Of a stretch of DNA of 64,000 nt, positions 1 through 10,778 are shown piece by piece. Position numbers and translations under genes: made by a program. Source of the DNA: Nemertoderma westbladi (lineage: Eukaryota; Xenacoelomorpha; Nemertodermatida; Nemertodermatidae); the NCBI GenBank assembly GCA_032718475.1, contig JAUCBJ010006803.1, forward strand, positions 1 to 64,000, written 5' to 3'. Within the stretch, counting starts at the first letter, position 1. Each line of letters opens with the position of its first letter. The notes beneath the pieces are model-generated. The model ran no database searches and had not been told where the DNA came from. It was given only the letters and a program-made list of their open reading frames with translations.

Positions 1-286
1 AAAGAATCATGATTAAGTACTCGGCCTTTTTGTAAGTTAATCACAATAACCAAGCTGGCTCATTAGTCTGGCTTATTACATTGCTGCCTTTGAGTAGAGG
101 TGAGGAGTAGTGGTTGGACTGGTTCCCCTTCCAAGCTAAGCTAGGCATCAGGGCCCGTATGGTGATCATAATATCTTGGGGGGCAGAAGCCAAATCTGGG
201 GGGGCAAACCCATAACTGGGATTTGGGGAGCATACAACAAAGTAAGAGTTAAATTAGTACATAAATATAATCAATATTGTTGAAAG

Positions 287-617
287 GTGTGTGGGGCGAG
301 CCACGAAATTGGCGGGGCCTTGCCGAACTGACACTGTTAAGTTAAGTATCTCAATAATGGCAAATAGTTGTTGACGTAATGATTTCATTAACGTAACATT
401 CGTCACATTTAAAGCTGTCGAATTGAAAATTTGTACTCATAAATATGTCCAAAACTTGACATTATATAGCAACTTTTGACATCAACAGTTCAACAGTCTC
501 CTGCTAGATGGCTACATGTCTAAGCATTAAATGTCCTCCCATTTCTTTGATTTTAAACCGTTTAAGCGGAAACTTGGCAGAATTGTACTAGACCATTAGC
601 TATGTCATTTGGCATTT
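287..617 (+). repeat. Hairpin-headed dispersed repeat, subfamily Y
   Basis: The copy begins TGTGGGGCGAGCCACGAA, in which GTGG and CCAC can pair around GGCGAG. It then shares long stretches with 2470-2720, for example AACAGTTCAACAGTCTC and GCATTAAATGTCCTCCC. It is cut at 618 by the nested MITE-like element. Confidence 0.6.
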
Positions 618-1185
618 GGGGGCGTTTATAAAGTATGTCACGCAAATTTTCTAGTTTTTTGACCCCCCACCCCCTCTGTCACTCTGTCACAAAGTGTCAC
701 GCAAGCTCGACCCACCCCCCCCCCCTCCCCCTCTGTCACAAAATTTTTTTTTCGTAAATCTATACCCTACCCCCCAGACGAAAAAAAATATTTTATTTCA
801 ATAATTTAATAACAGTTAGAAAGCACAATAGAAAGTGAAACATTTCTACTGAAGTAGTTCTTACTAAAAGCCTATACATACTTTAGCAGCTTCAAACTAC
901 AATACTGTACATGTACAAGGCAGATTAGAGAGGGGTGCCCTGTTAATGTTAGGGATTAAATTCAATGTTATTGAGTTTATTGTTTTTTCCTTAGAGTTTC
1001 CCACTCATCTACAAATGTGTTGGTCAAAGTCAAGCTAACATTAAAGCATACCGTAGAACATCGCCGTGACCGTCACAAAAGTCACCCCCCCCCCCCCCCC
1101 CCCCCCTATGTCACAAAATGTCACGCAAGCTCGACCACCCCCCCCCCCCCCCCCGGATTGCGTGACCTACTTTATGAACGCCCCC
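618..1185. mobile_element. MITE-like element nested in the hAT element
   Basis: Terminal inverted repeats of about 27 bp are visible: GGGGGCGTTTATAAAGTATG at the left and, inverted, GGGGGCGTTCATAAAGTAGG at the right. Both continue into GTCACGCAA. TTT flanks both ends and may be a 3-bp target duplication. It has no coding capacity. Subterminal motifs reading TGTCACAAAATGTCACGCAAG recur next to long C tracts (715-735, 1085-1107, 1138-1154). It interrupts the repeat that starts near 287. The superfamily is not assigned. Confidence 0.7.
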
Positions 1186-1861
1186 TTTAAACTTTTTCTG
1201 GAGGTCTTAAAAATCGACGGCAGTTTTCAAGCCTGCCTCTAGGCTGGTGTAAAGTGATCAAGGGCATCTGCTTAGATTTTGCTTATATTTCTTTCAAGTT
1301 GACACTTACATAAGTTTATATCACGTGCTGCGCGAAGGACCCACTTGAGGTATAATATGGTTAAGGTTAAGTTACACCAAATTATAGATATGGATACCAC
1401 CGCAAGTAACCCTCACCGCCTATCCTTTTAGCTGCAAGCTGGCTCCCAAATTACAGACAAATAGACAATGGGTCAACAACAAACAACCCCTGGTAGCCAA
1501 TGAGAGACCTGGAGCTTTCCGGTATTTTTAGTAATAATTACAGGTAGGTACAGTAGCTTAATGTCATATAGTATTATATAATTGGACCAAAATGGGATGG
1601 TGGGGAGTCAGGTCAGTGTGTAGAAGTGTGTATCCCTTAGTATATCAATGTGTATCCAATAATATTGATCACTGGGGTCAACACTATTATTATTAATTAA
1701 TTGTGAACAAGACGAGTGAACAAGACATCTCTGGGGGGGTCAGTGGGACTTGTCTGGGGGGGCAGTGCCCCCAAGCCCCCCCCCCCCCCCCCCCGCACGA
1801 TACGGGCCTGCTAGGCATGCTTGCTATTGCAAGCATGCCAACGAAGGAGGGAGCTAGAGCT

Positions 1862-2195
1862 GGAGACGGGACATTTTAATCAGTTAATTACGATTATATC
1901 ATTTAAAAACACATTTCTTAAAGCAAATCTCTTGAACTAATTAAACAGTATAATGGAATGGGGTATTGGGAATACAGTTGTATAATTTTTAAGTATAATT
2001 ATTTAAATCTTATACTATAAAATAATTTATATCCGTTAATAGGCAGGTTGAAAATTCTGTTTTTACCCTAATCAACTTAATGAACTAATTAACTACTATT
2101 ATCTTAGCTTCTCGAAGGCCACACGGAAATCCAACTTTGAAAATTTCTAAACCCTTATGCTAAGCTCGCTTACTTTCGTGGCTCGCCCCACAGTG
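1862..2195 (-). repeat. Hairpin-headed dispersed repeat, subfamily X
   Basis: Read on the minus strand from 2195, this copy starts TGTGGGGCGAGCCACGAAAG. It then runs parallel to 63073-63480, sharing GTGTGGCCTTCGAGAAGCTA and an AT-rich tail. By eye the similarity is roughly 75-85%, with small deletions in this copy. No coding capacity is visible. Confidence 0.65.
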
Positions 2196-2469
2196 CAATA
2201 ACAATAACTACCGGTACATCGTGCTTGGCTTCGGATTAAATAATTATTGTTAACGATAAAAAGGCATCAATCATTCAAATTCATTTATTATTCATAATAT
2301 TGAACCTTCGAGCTCGAGCCATCAGCAAAAATTTCGGGTTAATACAATCAATATTATGATTGAAATTGAGCTAAATTTCATAATAAAACTTTTTTGCTAG
2401 TAATGAACCTGCATGTATATAGGCGGGGTGAGTATTTTGTCAAAAATTTTGGTGTAGGGGCCTCCTATA

Positions 2470-4060
2470 ACTGTGGGGCAACCCACGAAGTTGGTGGAGC
2501 CAGCGAACAGATTCGTCGAATTTAACGCTGTCGAGTTAAAAAGATGTAGGCATCAATAACACCAAAAGTTGAGATGTTTTAGATACTTTCAGAAACCATC
2601 AGTTCAACAGTCTCGCGCTAGAGGGCTACATGACGAAGCATTAAATGTCCTCCCTTTTCTTTTCTTTTAATCCGTTTAACCTGAAACTTGGCAGATCTTA
2701 ACTAGAAAACATACTGTCTTTGTGGTGTCGGTAATCGGTCAGCAGTTCTCCAGTCTGTCGATTGAGGGTGAAATGTATGAAAGTTATAACCTTCATTTCC
2801 TTGATCTTAATCCGTTTAAGCTGAATTTGGAATTGTACCAAACCACATGTTGTAATTGAAAACACAAGCAATTTATATGAATATACAATTTAATATTTAA
2901 ACAATGTATAATAATAATATTAAAGAAATTAATTATACTAACTAAATAAACAAGAAACAATATGAAACAATCTTGACTTACAATTCATCACACAACCACC
3001 ACTTTTTCCAATCCTCTCTGCCTCTCCTCTATTCTCTCTCCCTCACTACTCACTTTCTCTCACACAGCTGATTACCTTAGATTATACACTATTATTGAGA
3101 ATATTAAATAATCACAATGTTGTCTTTTGAGGAAGGCGATTCATCTGCAGTTATCCAGTCTGCCGGCTGCCGCTAGAGGGCGAAATGTCTAAAAGTGAAA
3201 ACCTTCCTTAATTTTGTTAACATTAACATTTCCTTAATTTTAATTCGTTTAAGCTGAATCTTGGCATAATGCACTACAAACATGAGTGCAGTGGGGCCTT
3301 AGTGCAGCAAAAGTAGTCCTGCAGTTCTCTGGACTGCCCCTAGTGGGCAAAATGTCTGAAAGTGAAAACCTCCCATTTCGTTGTTCATACTCTTGGAAGC
3401 TTAGCTTATACTATAGTGGACTTTAGCTTCCTTATACTATAGTGGACTTTAGCTTCCTTATACTATAGTGGACTTTAGCTTCCTTATACTATAGTGGACT
3501 TTAGCTTCCTTATATTATAGTGGACTTTAGCTTCCTTATACTATAGTGGACTTTAGCTTCCTTATACTAGCTCAGTGGACTTTAGCTTCCTTATACTATA
3601 GTGGACTTTAGCTTCCTTATACTAGCTCAGTGGACTTTAGCTTCCTTAAACTATAGTGGACTTTAGCTTCCTTATACTAGCTCAGTGGACTTTAGCTTCC
3701 TTATACTATAGTGGACTTTAGCTTCCTTATACTATAGTGGACTTTAGCTTCCTTATACTAGCTCAGTGGACTTTAGCTTCCTTATACTAGCTCAGTGGAC
3801 TTTAGCTTCCTTATACTAGCTCACAGATTGCGTGTGGGGAGGCTGATCGGTCAGCAGTCTGCCGCCATGGGGCGAAATGTTTGAAAGTAAAACCTTCTCT
3901 CATTTCGTTATTTTTTATGCGTTCAAGCTTAAACTTGGCAAATATAAGCACTAGACCACCTAGAGACTAGGTCTTTTTGGGGAGGGTAATCCATCTAGAG
4001 TTCTCCAGTCTACCGCTAGAGGGCGAAATTTCGCAAATGCCAATCTTCTCCCATTTCGTA
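2470..4060 (+). repeat. Array of diverged Y-type repeat units
   Basis: It starts with a TGTGGGGCAACCCACGAA head. A unit of roughly 110-150 bp then recurs near 2608, 2745, 3150, 3320, 3850 and 3995. Each unit has a 'CCAGTCTGCCGCTAGAGGGC'-like block followed by a block close to TAATCCGTTTAAGCTGAAAC. A 26/29-bp minisatellite (3400-3825) sits inside the array. No gene is visible here. Confidence 0.55.
3400..3829. repeat. Minisatellite, 26/29-bp units, about 15 copies
   Basis: Each unit ends in GTGGACTTTAGCTTCC. Short units (26 bp) carry TTATACTATA, and long units (29 bp) carry TTATACTAGCTCA. By eye the order is six short, then long, short, long, short, long, short, short, long, long, plus a partial unit. 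Confidence 0.9.
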
Positions 4061-5600
4061 TGTTATTTATAATAATTTCGACCGCGCACATATTTTCTAA
4101 ATCTGAAGGAGAAATCTGCTCATATTTCTTTGGAGCAACACTTAAACAAACCCACGTTTACTCCACGTACTGTACGCCCCACTTCGCGTATCGTGTACCA
4201 GTTTCGAGACTTTGTATAGTTATAAACGTCGTCAGGATGCGTTTAGCATAAATATTTTAAAGACAGGACGAGCGCAACGAGGTTAATAATGAAAACATGT
4301 ACTACGTTTATAAACCAACTCTAGTTTAGCATACATACACATCGAACGTTGTCTCATTTTGTTCAGTACCAGTTGTAGTGGAATAGTGTTTTAAGCTTTA
4401 TTAGGTTACCAGATTACATCTCGAACGCAACGAGGGTTGCGACATTTCTTGCAATCAAAAATAATTAATCTAATAAATAAATATTATGCCATACTATACA
4501 TTTTATATTTATTAACAATAAAATACGAATGTTGTTAGTTATTTACACTAACGGAATATCAGTGTATTGTATTATATTATATCCGCAACCAGTGTACGAC
4601 TAAATATATATGCACCAAAAATAGAGATAATAATATGCTAGCAAGTTTCTTTTGACGCAAAATAATTCCCTTTGACTCTTTAATCTTTTCAAATAAATAA
4701 CTTTGGCCCCAAATAATACCGCTATAATAGTAGTACCTTCTCCAATAAATTAAATAAGTACAGTTATATCCAACGTATGGCTTACTAATTAACATGAATT
4801 GTGCACTGGAGAACATAACTGTTATAAAAAACACGGTAGTCTTTAAAATAAAAGCCTTATAGAATAAGTGCTATAAATAAAAACAGCGCAATACGCAAAC
4901 CAGAGATTCACTCAAATGCAAGTTTAATTTTTCGATGGAAAAATAAAAGCACCTGCTTCAATATAATGTCGATAAATAGCGAGACACCGCCAAACTAAGC
5001 CGAATCATACAATAATAAATAGTAAAATAATTAAATCATTATTTGGTGGGATTTTAAGACAAACGTATTTGGTGAAACTGAATATTTATGGCGAGTCATT
5101 GAAGAAAAAGTATTTTAATTTTTCGAAATACGGTACGTAGGTATTTAATTATATAGGTAATTTCATAAAATGTTTCACAAATAGTTTCCCTGTTTTATCG
5201 CCCATTTCGATAAAATAATATCGAGTCATTTATTTCGGAAATAATAAAAATATTTTCGAAATTAAATCGACATTGAATGTGAGAATATTTATTTTTAAGG
5301 GTGGTGTTCAGCTTTTCTTCAAGAAAATGACGTCAGTTATATTTCATGTGACCATAGCACTTTGTACCGGTAGCACAAGACTTTATTTTTCAGATTATGT
5401 TATGAGAATAAAATAAAAGAAGATCCTGAATTATATAGTCCAGTGAACTTTAATGTTGAATAACGTGTTTGACTACATTTTTGTATTTGCTCCAAACTAG
5501 GCATTAGGCTATACTATGTTTCAAAACAAATTCTTTATTATTTCTGACAACTTCAGTCAGTAGTATTTAGACTGATGTACTGCGCCAATAAACGAAATAA
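4061..5600. other. AT-rich intergenic stretch, no gene seen
   Basis: Short open frames here (4060-4251, 4577-4834) show no recognisable domain, are low-complexity and lack a convincing context. I see no RNA gene or transposon ends. The minus-strand AATAAA at 5534-5539 may serve UBE2J2. Confidence 0.5.
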
Positions 5601-5606
5601 ACACAG

Positions 5607-5630
5607 CGTTCCTATAGCAGTATAGGAACG
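5607..5630 (-). promoter_or_regulatory. Perfect 10-bp RNA hairpin in the UBE2J2 3' UTR
   Basis: Two perfectly complementary 10-nt arms (5607-5616 and 5621-5630, TATAGGAACG on the plus strand) enclose the 4-nt loop GCAG. The hairpin begins 19 nt after the UBE2J2 stop codon. On the mRNA it would be a compact stem-loop upstream of the likely AATAAA at 5534-5539. Its function is unknown. Confidence 0.5.
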
Positions 5631-5649
5631 AGACCCGATAAATAAACAG

Positions 5650-6348
5650 CTAGTCGTTCAAAGAAGAAAATACATGTTTAACGATGTAACCAAAAACGAT
5701 TGCGCCGATGATAACGAGGCAGTTGGCTGCGGCCCCGTAGTAGGAACCTTGACCCCGTCTGCTGTCCGTCGGGGCCCCGGACACTAAGGGGTCTGCGCAG
5801 TTCGATGTCTGCAACTCCAGACAACGCCGACCCTGTATGGCAACCATCTCCGCGTGAATCTCCTGAAACAGTTCGGGAATTACATTATCTTTTAGGTTGA
5901 ACTCGACTGACTGGTAGGAAAGCTGTCGCTTAGTTGAGTCTCCAGTCTCCACGCTGCCCAGAGTCGGAGCAGTCTCCAGCATGAAGCTGAGCAACCCCGT
6001 CAGTATGGTAGAGACACTCCACGCGGGGTTCCACGAGTCTGGATGAAAGTCGCTTATAGATAAACACAACCTCGTGTTGACCTTGAACCGTCCGTTCGGT
6101 GTGGTCATGTATATAGCGGGAGGTTTAAACGGGAATTCTTGGGGGAACACTAGTTTCCCGTGGTAGAATCCGCCTTCGTAAAGGGATTTCTCAGGGCCCT
6201 TTACGATGTAGTGCCATTCTAGTAAGTTGGATGGAAGAGGAGCAGCTGTTATGTAAGGGACGGGGTCTTTGACAATACGAATATAATCTTGTTTTAGTCG
6301 AGCAGCGGCCGTCGAATTTATACGTTTTTTAGGAGGATTTGATGTCAT
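5650..6348 (-). CDS. UBE2J2: Ubiquitin-conjugating enzyme E2 J2 (UBE2J2/Ubc6 family)
   Basis: This is an E2 enzyme that carries ubiquitin as a thioester and is anchored in the ER membrane by its C-terminal tail. Family members work in ER-associated degradation with ER ubiquitin ligases. The frame gives 232 residues from the ATG at 6346-6348 (MTSNPPKKR), matching the family's usual N-terminus just ahead of RLKQDYIRIVKDPVPYI. The upstream in-frame extension to 6477 is probably 5' UTR. The Ubc6-type catalytic block NTRLCLSISDFHPDSWNPAW places the active cysteine at about residue 95. PNGRF and WSVSTILTGLLSFM are also conserved. The hydrophobic tail anchor (CLVIIGAIVFGYIVKHV) lies near residues 208-225. 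It is complete and intronless. Confidence 0.95.
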   Translation of the reverse strand: MTSNPPKKRINSTAAARLKQDYIRIVKDPVPYITAAPLPSNLLEWHYIVKGPEKSLYEGGFYHGKLVFPQEFPFKPPAIYMTTPNGRFKVNTRLCLSISDFHPDSWNPAWSVSTILTGLLSFMLETAPTLGSVETGDSTKRQLSYQSVEFNLKDNVIPELFQEIHAEMVAIQGRRCLELQTSNCADPLVSGAPTDSRRGQGSYYGAAANCLVIIGAIVFGYIVKHVFSSLND

Positions 6349-8216
6349 TTTAGAAATAGAAACCAGGTAACATACGATCTCTGATACCGGTATAGAGAAT
6401 GAAGAAGCAGTACCGGTATAACAGTACAGTATGAGTAGGCCTAATCCAGGTGTCGGATGTAGTGTATGACAGTACACAGTTAGTCAGTACTGCTGCACTG
6501 CAAAACAGCAGTATGAGTAAGAGTTAGGCCTACAGTAGGCCCACTATTACTGCAATGTACCGTACCAGTTACTAGTGAAAACAACAGTAAAGCAATACCG
6601 ATGGCGACAATATAAGCAACAATGCAGTGCCCCCAGTGACTACTGTACGACTGTATCTTACGGCGTCCCTGGACCGCTGACGATCTGTGTCAAGGACTTC
6701 TAGAACATAGTATTTATTCAGGATGTCAACGATGACAAATATTGACTCAAATGCACACCCCTAACAGTGTCAGTTCGCTAAAGGTTCCAACAACTTCGTG
6801 ACTCGCCCCATAGAGTGCAGTTAGACTTGCAGATTTAGTTTTTATTGTACACTAACAGTTAGTTTAGTTAGATTATTTATTAGCTCTTCCATAAAACAGT
6901 AATATAGTATTGCATAAACCTATAAGGAAATAACAGTAGTGGGATATATGCCGCCAAATCGCAGGCGAGTAAAGCGCGGGAGCCCCCTAGCTGCCTAGTC
7001 ATAAAATATGGAGATTACTGTATGATGGATGAACATTATGAGTGAAATTATGGATGAAATATGAAGATATTACTGCATACAACCCAACACCATAATACGG
7101 ACACGGGGACACGGAAAGATACAGTAGTACAGTATGTTCTAGAATAAATTAAATCAATCAGCAGTAAATCGGTCAAAGGTAATTTTTAGTAATTGGTTTA
7201 TCCAGCTCGAAAAGAAGAATCCTTAGTTTTTTAAAAGGTGTCGTGTTTTTATTTGAGTTAAATTTTATGGTAAATTTGTTCCACAGCTGAGCTCCGCGCA
7301 CCGCTACACAATGATTGATAGAAGAAGTTTGCCCAGCCTAGGCCTACATTATTCTTACAATAGACTCATTTACTGTATTTGGCCCCAGCCTGCCAGCCTA
7401 CATTATTCTTACAATAGACTCATACTTTACTGTATTTGGCATTAACTTTTCAGTCGCACTATATTATTAGAATCAAACTTACAGTATGTTATAGTTCTTT
7501 GATATCATTCCAGACGTCACATATCGCGATGTTGCCCGCAATCAGAGTATCGCACTCAACCATGACATGGTAAATTAACAAATCTAAGTGGGTTTTGTAC
7601 AGATGTAATATACCACGGTCGAAATAGACGCTATGTCATCTTCATCTACGACTATTGGAGGCTCTGTGAAAAACCATCCATGGCCGTACAGATGCGAAGC
7701 CCAAACAGATGAGGTTTCATTGTATTCTCTTACCGTACTAACTCAGTCTTATCAGTGTCAATCTCATTGAACAATCTGTCTATCATATTTATATCCATGT
7801 GAACCTGATCGAGTTCATTGTACCACCTGCTAAAACTGGCTATTAAAAAAATACTAATACTACTAATATTGTTACTATAATTATAATAACAATAAACTGT
7901 ATGCAAACTGTATGCTTTATTTTTTTTTTAGGCCTACCTACTACAGTATTAATGAATATCAGGTCAGTAAACAAATCAACACTGCATGCGAGCTTCGCAT
8001 CCTGAATAAATAATACTACAGGTACTGTATGTCCTAGATTTTATAGTCCTGATATTTTATTAGTACAGTCCATAGAGTGCAGTCAATTTTTGGATTTTTG
8101 GCTTTTACCCTAGTAGTAGTTACATTCTGCATTTACCGGTAGACCTAAGCAGATTTCAGATTTGTGTTCGTTTGTACTGCAGTACTGTTAGATGCAGTGT
8201 AATCCAGCAATCTGCC
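6349..8216. other. Intergenic region between UBE2J2 and LETMD1
   Basis: This is the gap between the divergent 5' ends of UBE2J2 (-) and LETMD1 (+), so both promoters should lie here. It holds a fragment of the hairpin-headed repeat on the minus strand (about 6773-6815) and a roughly 50-bp tandem duplication at 7333-7440 (ACATTATTCTTACAATAGAC twice). No further gene is seen. Confidence 0.55.
7333..7440. repeat. Two-copy tandem duplication of about 50 bp
   Basis: CCTACATTATTCTTACAATA followed by GACTCAT and TTTACTGTATTTGGC occurs twice in direct orientation, with small differences between the copies. It lies in the shared upstream region of UBE2J2 and LETMD1. Confidence 0.75.
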
Positions 8217-9455
8217 ATGTTTAAGCTTACAAACAGTGTGGTTCCGTTGAGGGAATCCGGAGTTCGCCTATTTCGGAATCCGTACAGCTCGCGAAGGATA
8301 CAGTTCGGCTTGCGGAATGTTAGTAACGCAAATCGTGATGCCTTAATCAAAACCTCAGAACTGATGATAAAGTTAGGGTGGAATAAAAAATCTATCGAAG
8401 GTTTAGTTAAAGGAGTAAGTAAAGAGAAGGGAAAGTCTGGAGGAAGAAATAAACTGGAGGGTCTTTTGGGTTCCTACGAACGATGGTTAAAAAATAGATT
8501 CCCGAAAGCCTACGTGTACCACATGGCGTTTAAGGATGGGTTGAATAATTTGTACTCAGATACGAAGCATTGGATCTACCTGGTACCCAAACAGGACTTA
8601 CACAATCTCCAACCATGGGATTTACGAAGTCTAGAGATAGGCATGAATTTCCCTCGGGCGTTGATTATATCGCTTCCCGTGGTTATAGTCGGGGCTATTC
8701 TACCCGAGGCCCTCATCCTAGCCGCCCCATTATTCTACTACGCGCCCCATCACTCTTTGGATCAACGGTTTCAGCTGTTTTATCTGAAGGAAGAAGCCGC
8801 CAAGACCATCTCGGTTATAACCAAGGAGGCCGGGGATTCTATTTTAGATTGTCATCTACGCACGTTGACCTCCCATCCTGGGTTACCTCTGGAGGATAGA
8901 GCCTCGTTCCGAGAGCTTCTAACTCTGTTAGATAACCCAACACGCACCCCAACCAACGGACAACATCTAGCTGGGTTGCTAACGGATTTATTCTCCAGCC
9001 ACCGGGATAAGATACCCCGACTTTACTGGACGGCTTTAGCGCGTTCTCAGTTCCAGTCTCGGTTCCTACCCGTCTGGCTGATTCGCTCCCGTCTGCAGAA
9101 ACGCGCCACTATCCTCAGCGCTATGGACTCAGTTATACGTAGCGAGGGAGTTCATTCTCTGAGCTGCGATTCGCTAACTACTCAGTGTTTGTATCGTGGG
9201 TTGCCAAGCAGCCTCTCGCAGACAGCAATGCGTCACCAACTGGATATCTGGTTATCGGTCTCTCGATCTGTAGGTCCTGTCGTTTTCTCCGATTTCGCAC
9301 AAATATTAACTTATCTCCATCTGCTACTCGCGGCCTCTCGATATTTCGGTAATCATCAACCCGACCGCTGGAATTCCCACCAGTTTATAGCCAAGGAACG
9401 GAAAGATAAACTCGTGAGAACCAAAACTAAGTATATTTCCCGATTAATCAATTAG
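8217..9455 (+). CDS. LETMD1: LETM1 domain-containing protein 1-like (mitochondrial)
   Basis: This is a LETMD1-like protein of the LETM1 ribosome-binding-domain family, expected in the mitochondrial inner membrane. I start it at the ATG at 8217 (MFKLTNSVVPLRE), which gives 412 residues with a basic, acid-poor N-terminus typical of a mitochondrial presequence. The frame is open upstream to 8172 but contains no ATG there. A region with YERWLKNRFPKAYVYHMAFK precedes a hydrophobic stretch around ALIISLPVVIVGAILPEALI. The LETM1-type block LYRGLPSSLSQTAMRHQLDI lies in the C-terminal third. The gene is intronless, and AATAAA follows the stop by 11 nt (9467-9472). Confidence 0.85.
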   Translation: MFKLTNSVVPLRESGVRLFRNPYSSRRIQFGLRNVSNANRDALIKTSELMIKLGWNKKSIEGLVKGVSKEKGKSGGRNKLEGLLGSYERWLKNRFPKAYVYHMAFKDGLNNLYSDTKHWIYLVPKQDLHNLQPWDLRSLEIGMNFPRALIISLPVVIVGAILPEALILAAPLFYYAPHHSLDQRFQLFYLKEEAAKTISVITKEAGDSILDCHLRTLTSHPGLPLEDRASFRELLTLLDNPTRTPTNGQHLAGLLTDLFSSHRDKIPRLYWTALARSQFQSRFLPVWLIRSRLQKRATILSAMDSVIRSEGVHSLSCDSLTTQCLYRGLPSSLSQTAMRHQLDIWLSVSRSVGPVVFSDFAQILTYLHLLLAASRYFGNHQPDRWNSHQFIAKERKDKLVRTKTKYISRLIN

Positions 9456-9466
9456 CTCGATTATTT

Positions 9467-9472
9467 AATAAA
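9467..9472 (+). terminator. Poly(A) signal of the LETMD1-like gene
   Basis: A canonical AATAAA lies 11 nt after the TAG stop codon. The 3' UTR would be very short. Confidence 0.6.
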
Positions 9473-10050
9473 CTGTATCCGCAAATAGATGTAATTAAAT
9501 TAATGTAATTTAGTAGGTCATGGGGGGAATCTACATATTTTAGTGAAAAAAACATTAAATTTAGTGGAAAATCAATTATTTTATTGACCAATAAAATTAA
9601 TGCGTTAAATAAATAACGTCTGAAATAATTGAGATACCATACAGTAGGGCCCGATGATATGTTTTTGAATTCATCACAAATCATTATCCGTTTTAATCAG
9701 TGACAAGTAAATGTCCTTCCCATGCTAAATCAATTTTATCCTATTTATCCGCGTTTAATAATAACACACCCCGCCACTCGAGTCAAGGTACCATGTTAAT
9801 TACGGAAAGTTTCATTCATGAAAGAAAACATTTTTTTTTGCTAAGTCGTGCGAATGACTTAGTAACCCGTGCGAAGGTCTTTCGCACCTATACAAAGTGG
9901 AACAAATGTGATGAAAATTCGCCACATTCCCAAGTATTTCACAGATCCAGTTAGGTAATACAGTATATATTCTATTATTAGAAAACCGTTAGGACTTCTT
10001 ACTGTAAAAGTATTCACTATCTATCTATCTATGTATACTACCTATGTATA
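9473..10050. other. Intergenic AT-rich stretch
   Basis: No recognisable gene is present; the short open frames are featureless. A CTAT/GTAT microsatellite (about 10015-10060) borders the truncated end of the transposase relic. Confidence 0.5.
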
Positions 10051-10631
10051 CTATCTACGTACTACCCCGGACTGTTTCGGTTCCCATACATAATTTGATA
10101 ACATCGGAAGTACTTTACTTCTCATGTATTTTTTGAATGTTGCTGGTAGTTTTTTCGATAACAAAGTGTCAGAACGTTCATGAAAGGTTATATCATCCTG
10201 AGAATCAAGCATCCCGTCTGTATCAAATATCAATTTAATAATCTCTATGCGAGCGATTTTATCAACACCGCAATCTATCAGATGTTTCGTTACATTTTTC
10301 CTTACATGCAACACGCATATTAGTGTATGGGAGTTAGGAAATGCAATACGGATTGCTTTCCTTAAAGCTGCTTCTTCATCTGAACCAAGACACAGTTTTT
10401 CTAAAGGTTCACCATCTAGTCGGGCGCGTAAATTACATAGGAAAATATAAAATACTAAAAAATCTGATTTTCCATGGATAAATATGGGTCCAATAAATAT
10501 GGGATGATCACCCGTGTCATTGCATACCACTGATAAATTCTTGTTAACACTAGATGTTACTAGGACACGACCAAGATTAAAGGTCTTATCAAAAGATAAT
10601 ACACATGATCCGGCACAGCAGAATCGTTTAA
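10051..10631 (-). pseudogene. MULE-type transposase domain, 3' part (cut by Helitron)
   Basis: Read on the minus strand, this is the catalytic region of a Mutator-like (MULE/FAR1-like) transposase. Visible blocks are FCCAGSCVLSFDKTFNLG (first acidic residue), GDHPIFIGPIFIHGKSDF, LCLGSDEEAALRKAI (second acidic residue) and the C-x2-H motif in FPNSHTLICVLHVRKN. The frame ends at about 10051 in a microsatellite, soon after NYVWEPKQSG, so the C-terminus is missing. The N-terminal neighbour lies at 19021 and beyond; the Helitron at 10632-19019 separates them. The superfamily is inferred from the motif pattern. Confidence 0.65.
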
Positions 10632-10778
10632 TCCTACTAATATAATAGCTCAAAAGTACTGCGACGACTACTACTACTACTACTACTCCTAAGTTGGTAA
10701 TATCTCACTGTTATTTCTAATTCACAATGCTAATCAAAGGTCAAGCACATTATTATGATTGTTGAGTTGGAAATCAAT

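Larger units (their letters stand above)
149..1810. mobile_element. Non-autonomous hAT-type DNA transposon
   Basis: The element starts with CAGGGCCCGTAT and ends with the inverse, ATACGGGCCTG. It is bounded by a perfect 8-bp direct repeat, CTAGGCAT, at 141-148 and 1811-1818. A CAGGG-type terminus with an 8-bp target duplication is the signature of the hAT superfamily. No transposase frame is visible inside, so it would depend on enzyme made elsewhere. The interior holds G- and C-homopolymer runs, a copy of the hairpin-headed repeat (from about 287) and a nested inverted-repeat element (618-1185). The termini match over only about 12 bp. Confidence 0.78.

Noticed and set aside
4060-4834. Small coding genes (63 and 85 codons)
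   Set aside because: AT-rich, no domain, and no splice, poly(A) or homology support; typical of chance frames in this composition.
6349-6477. N-terminal extension of UBE2J2 (43 residues)
   Set aside because: The family starts immediately before RLKQDY. The extension is hydrophobic, unlike any E2 N-terminus, and is better read as 5' UTR.
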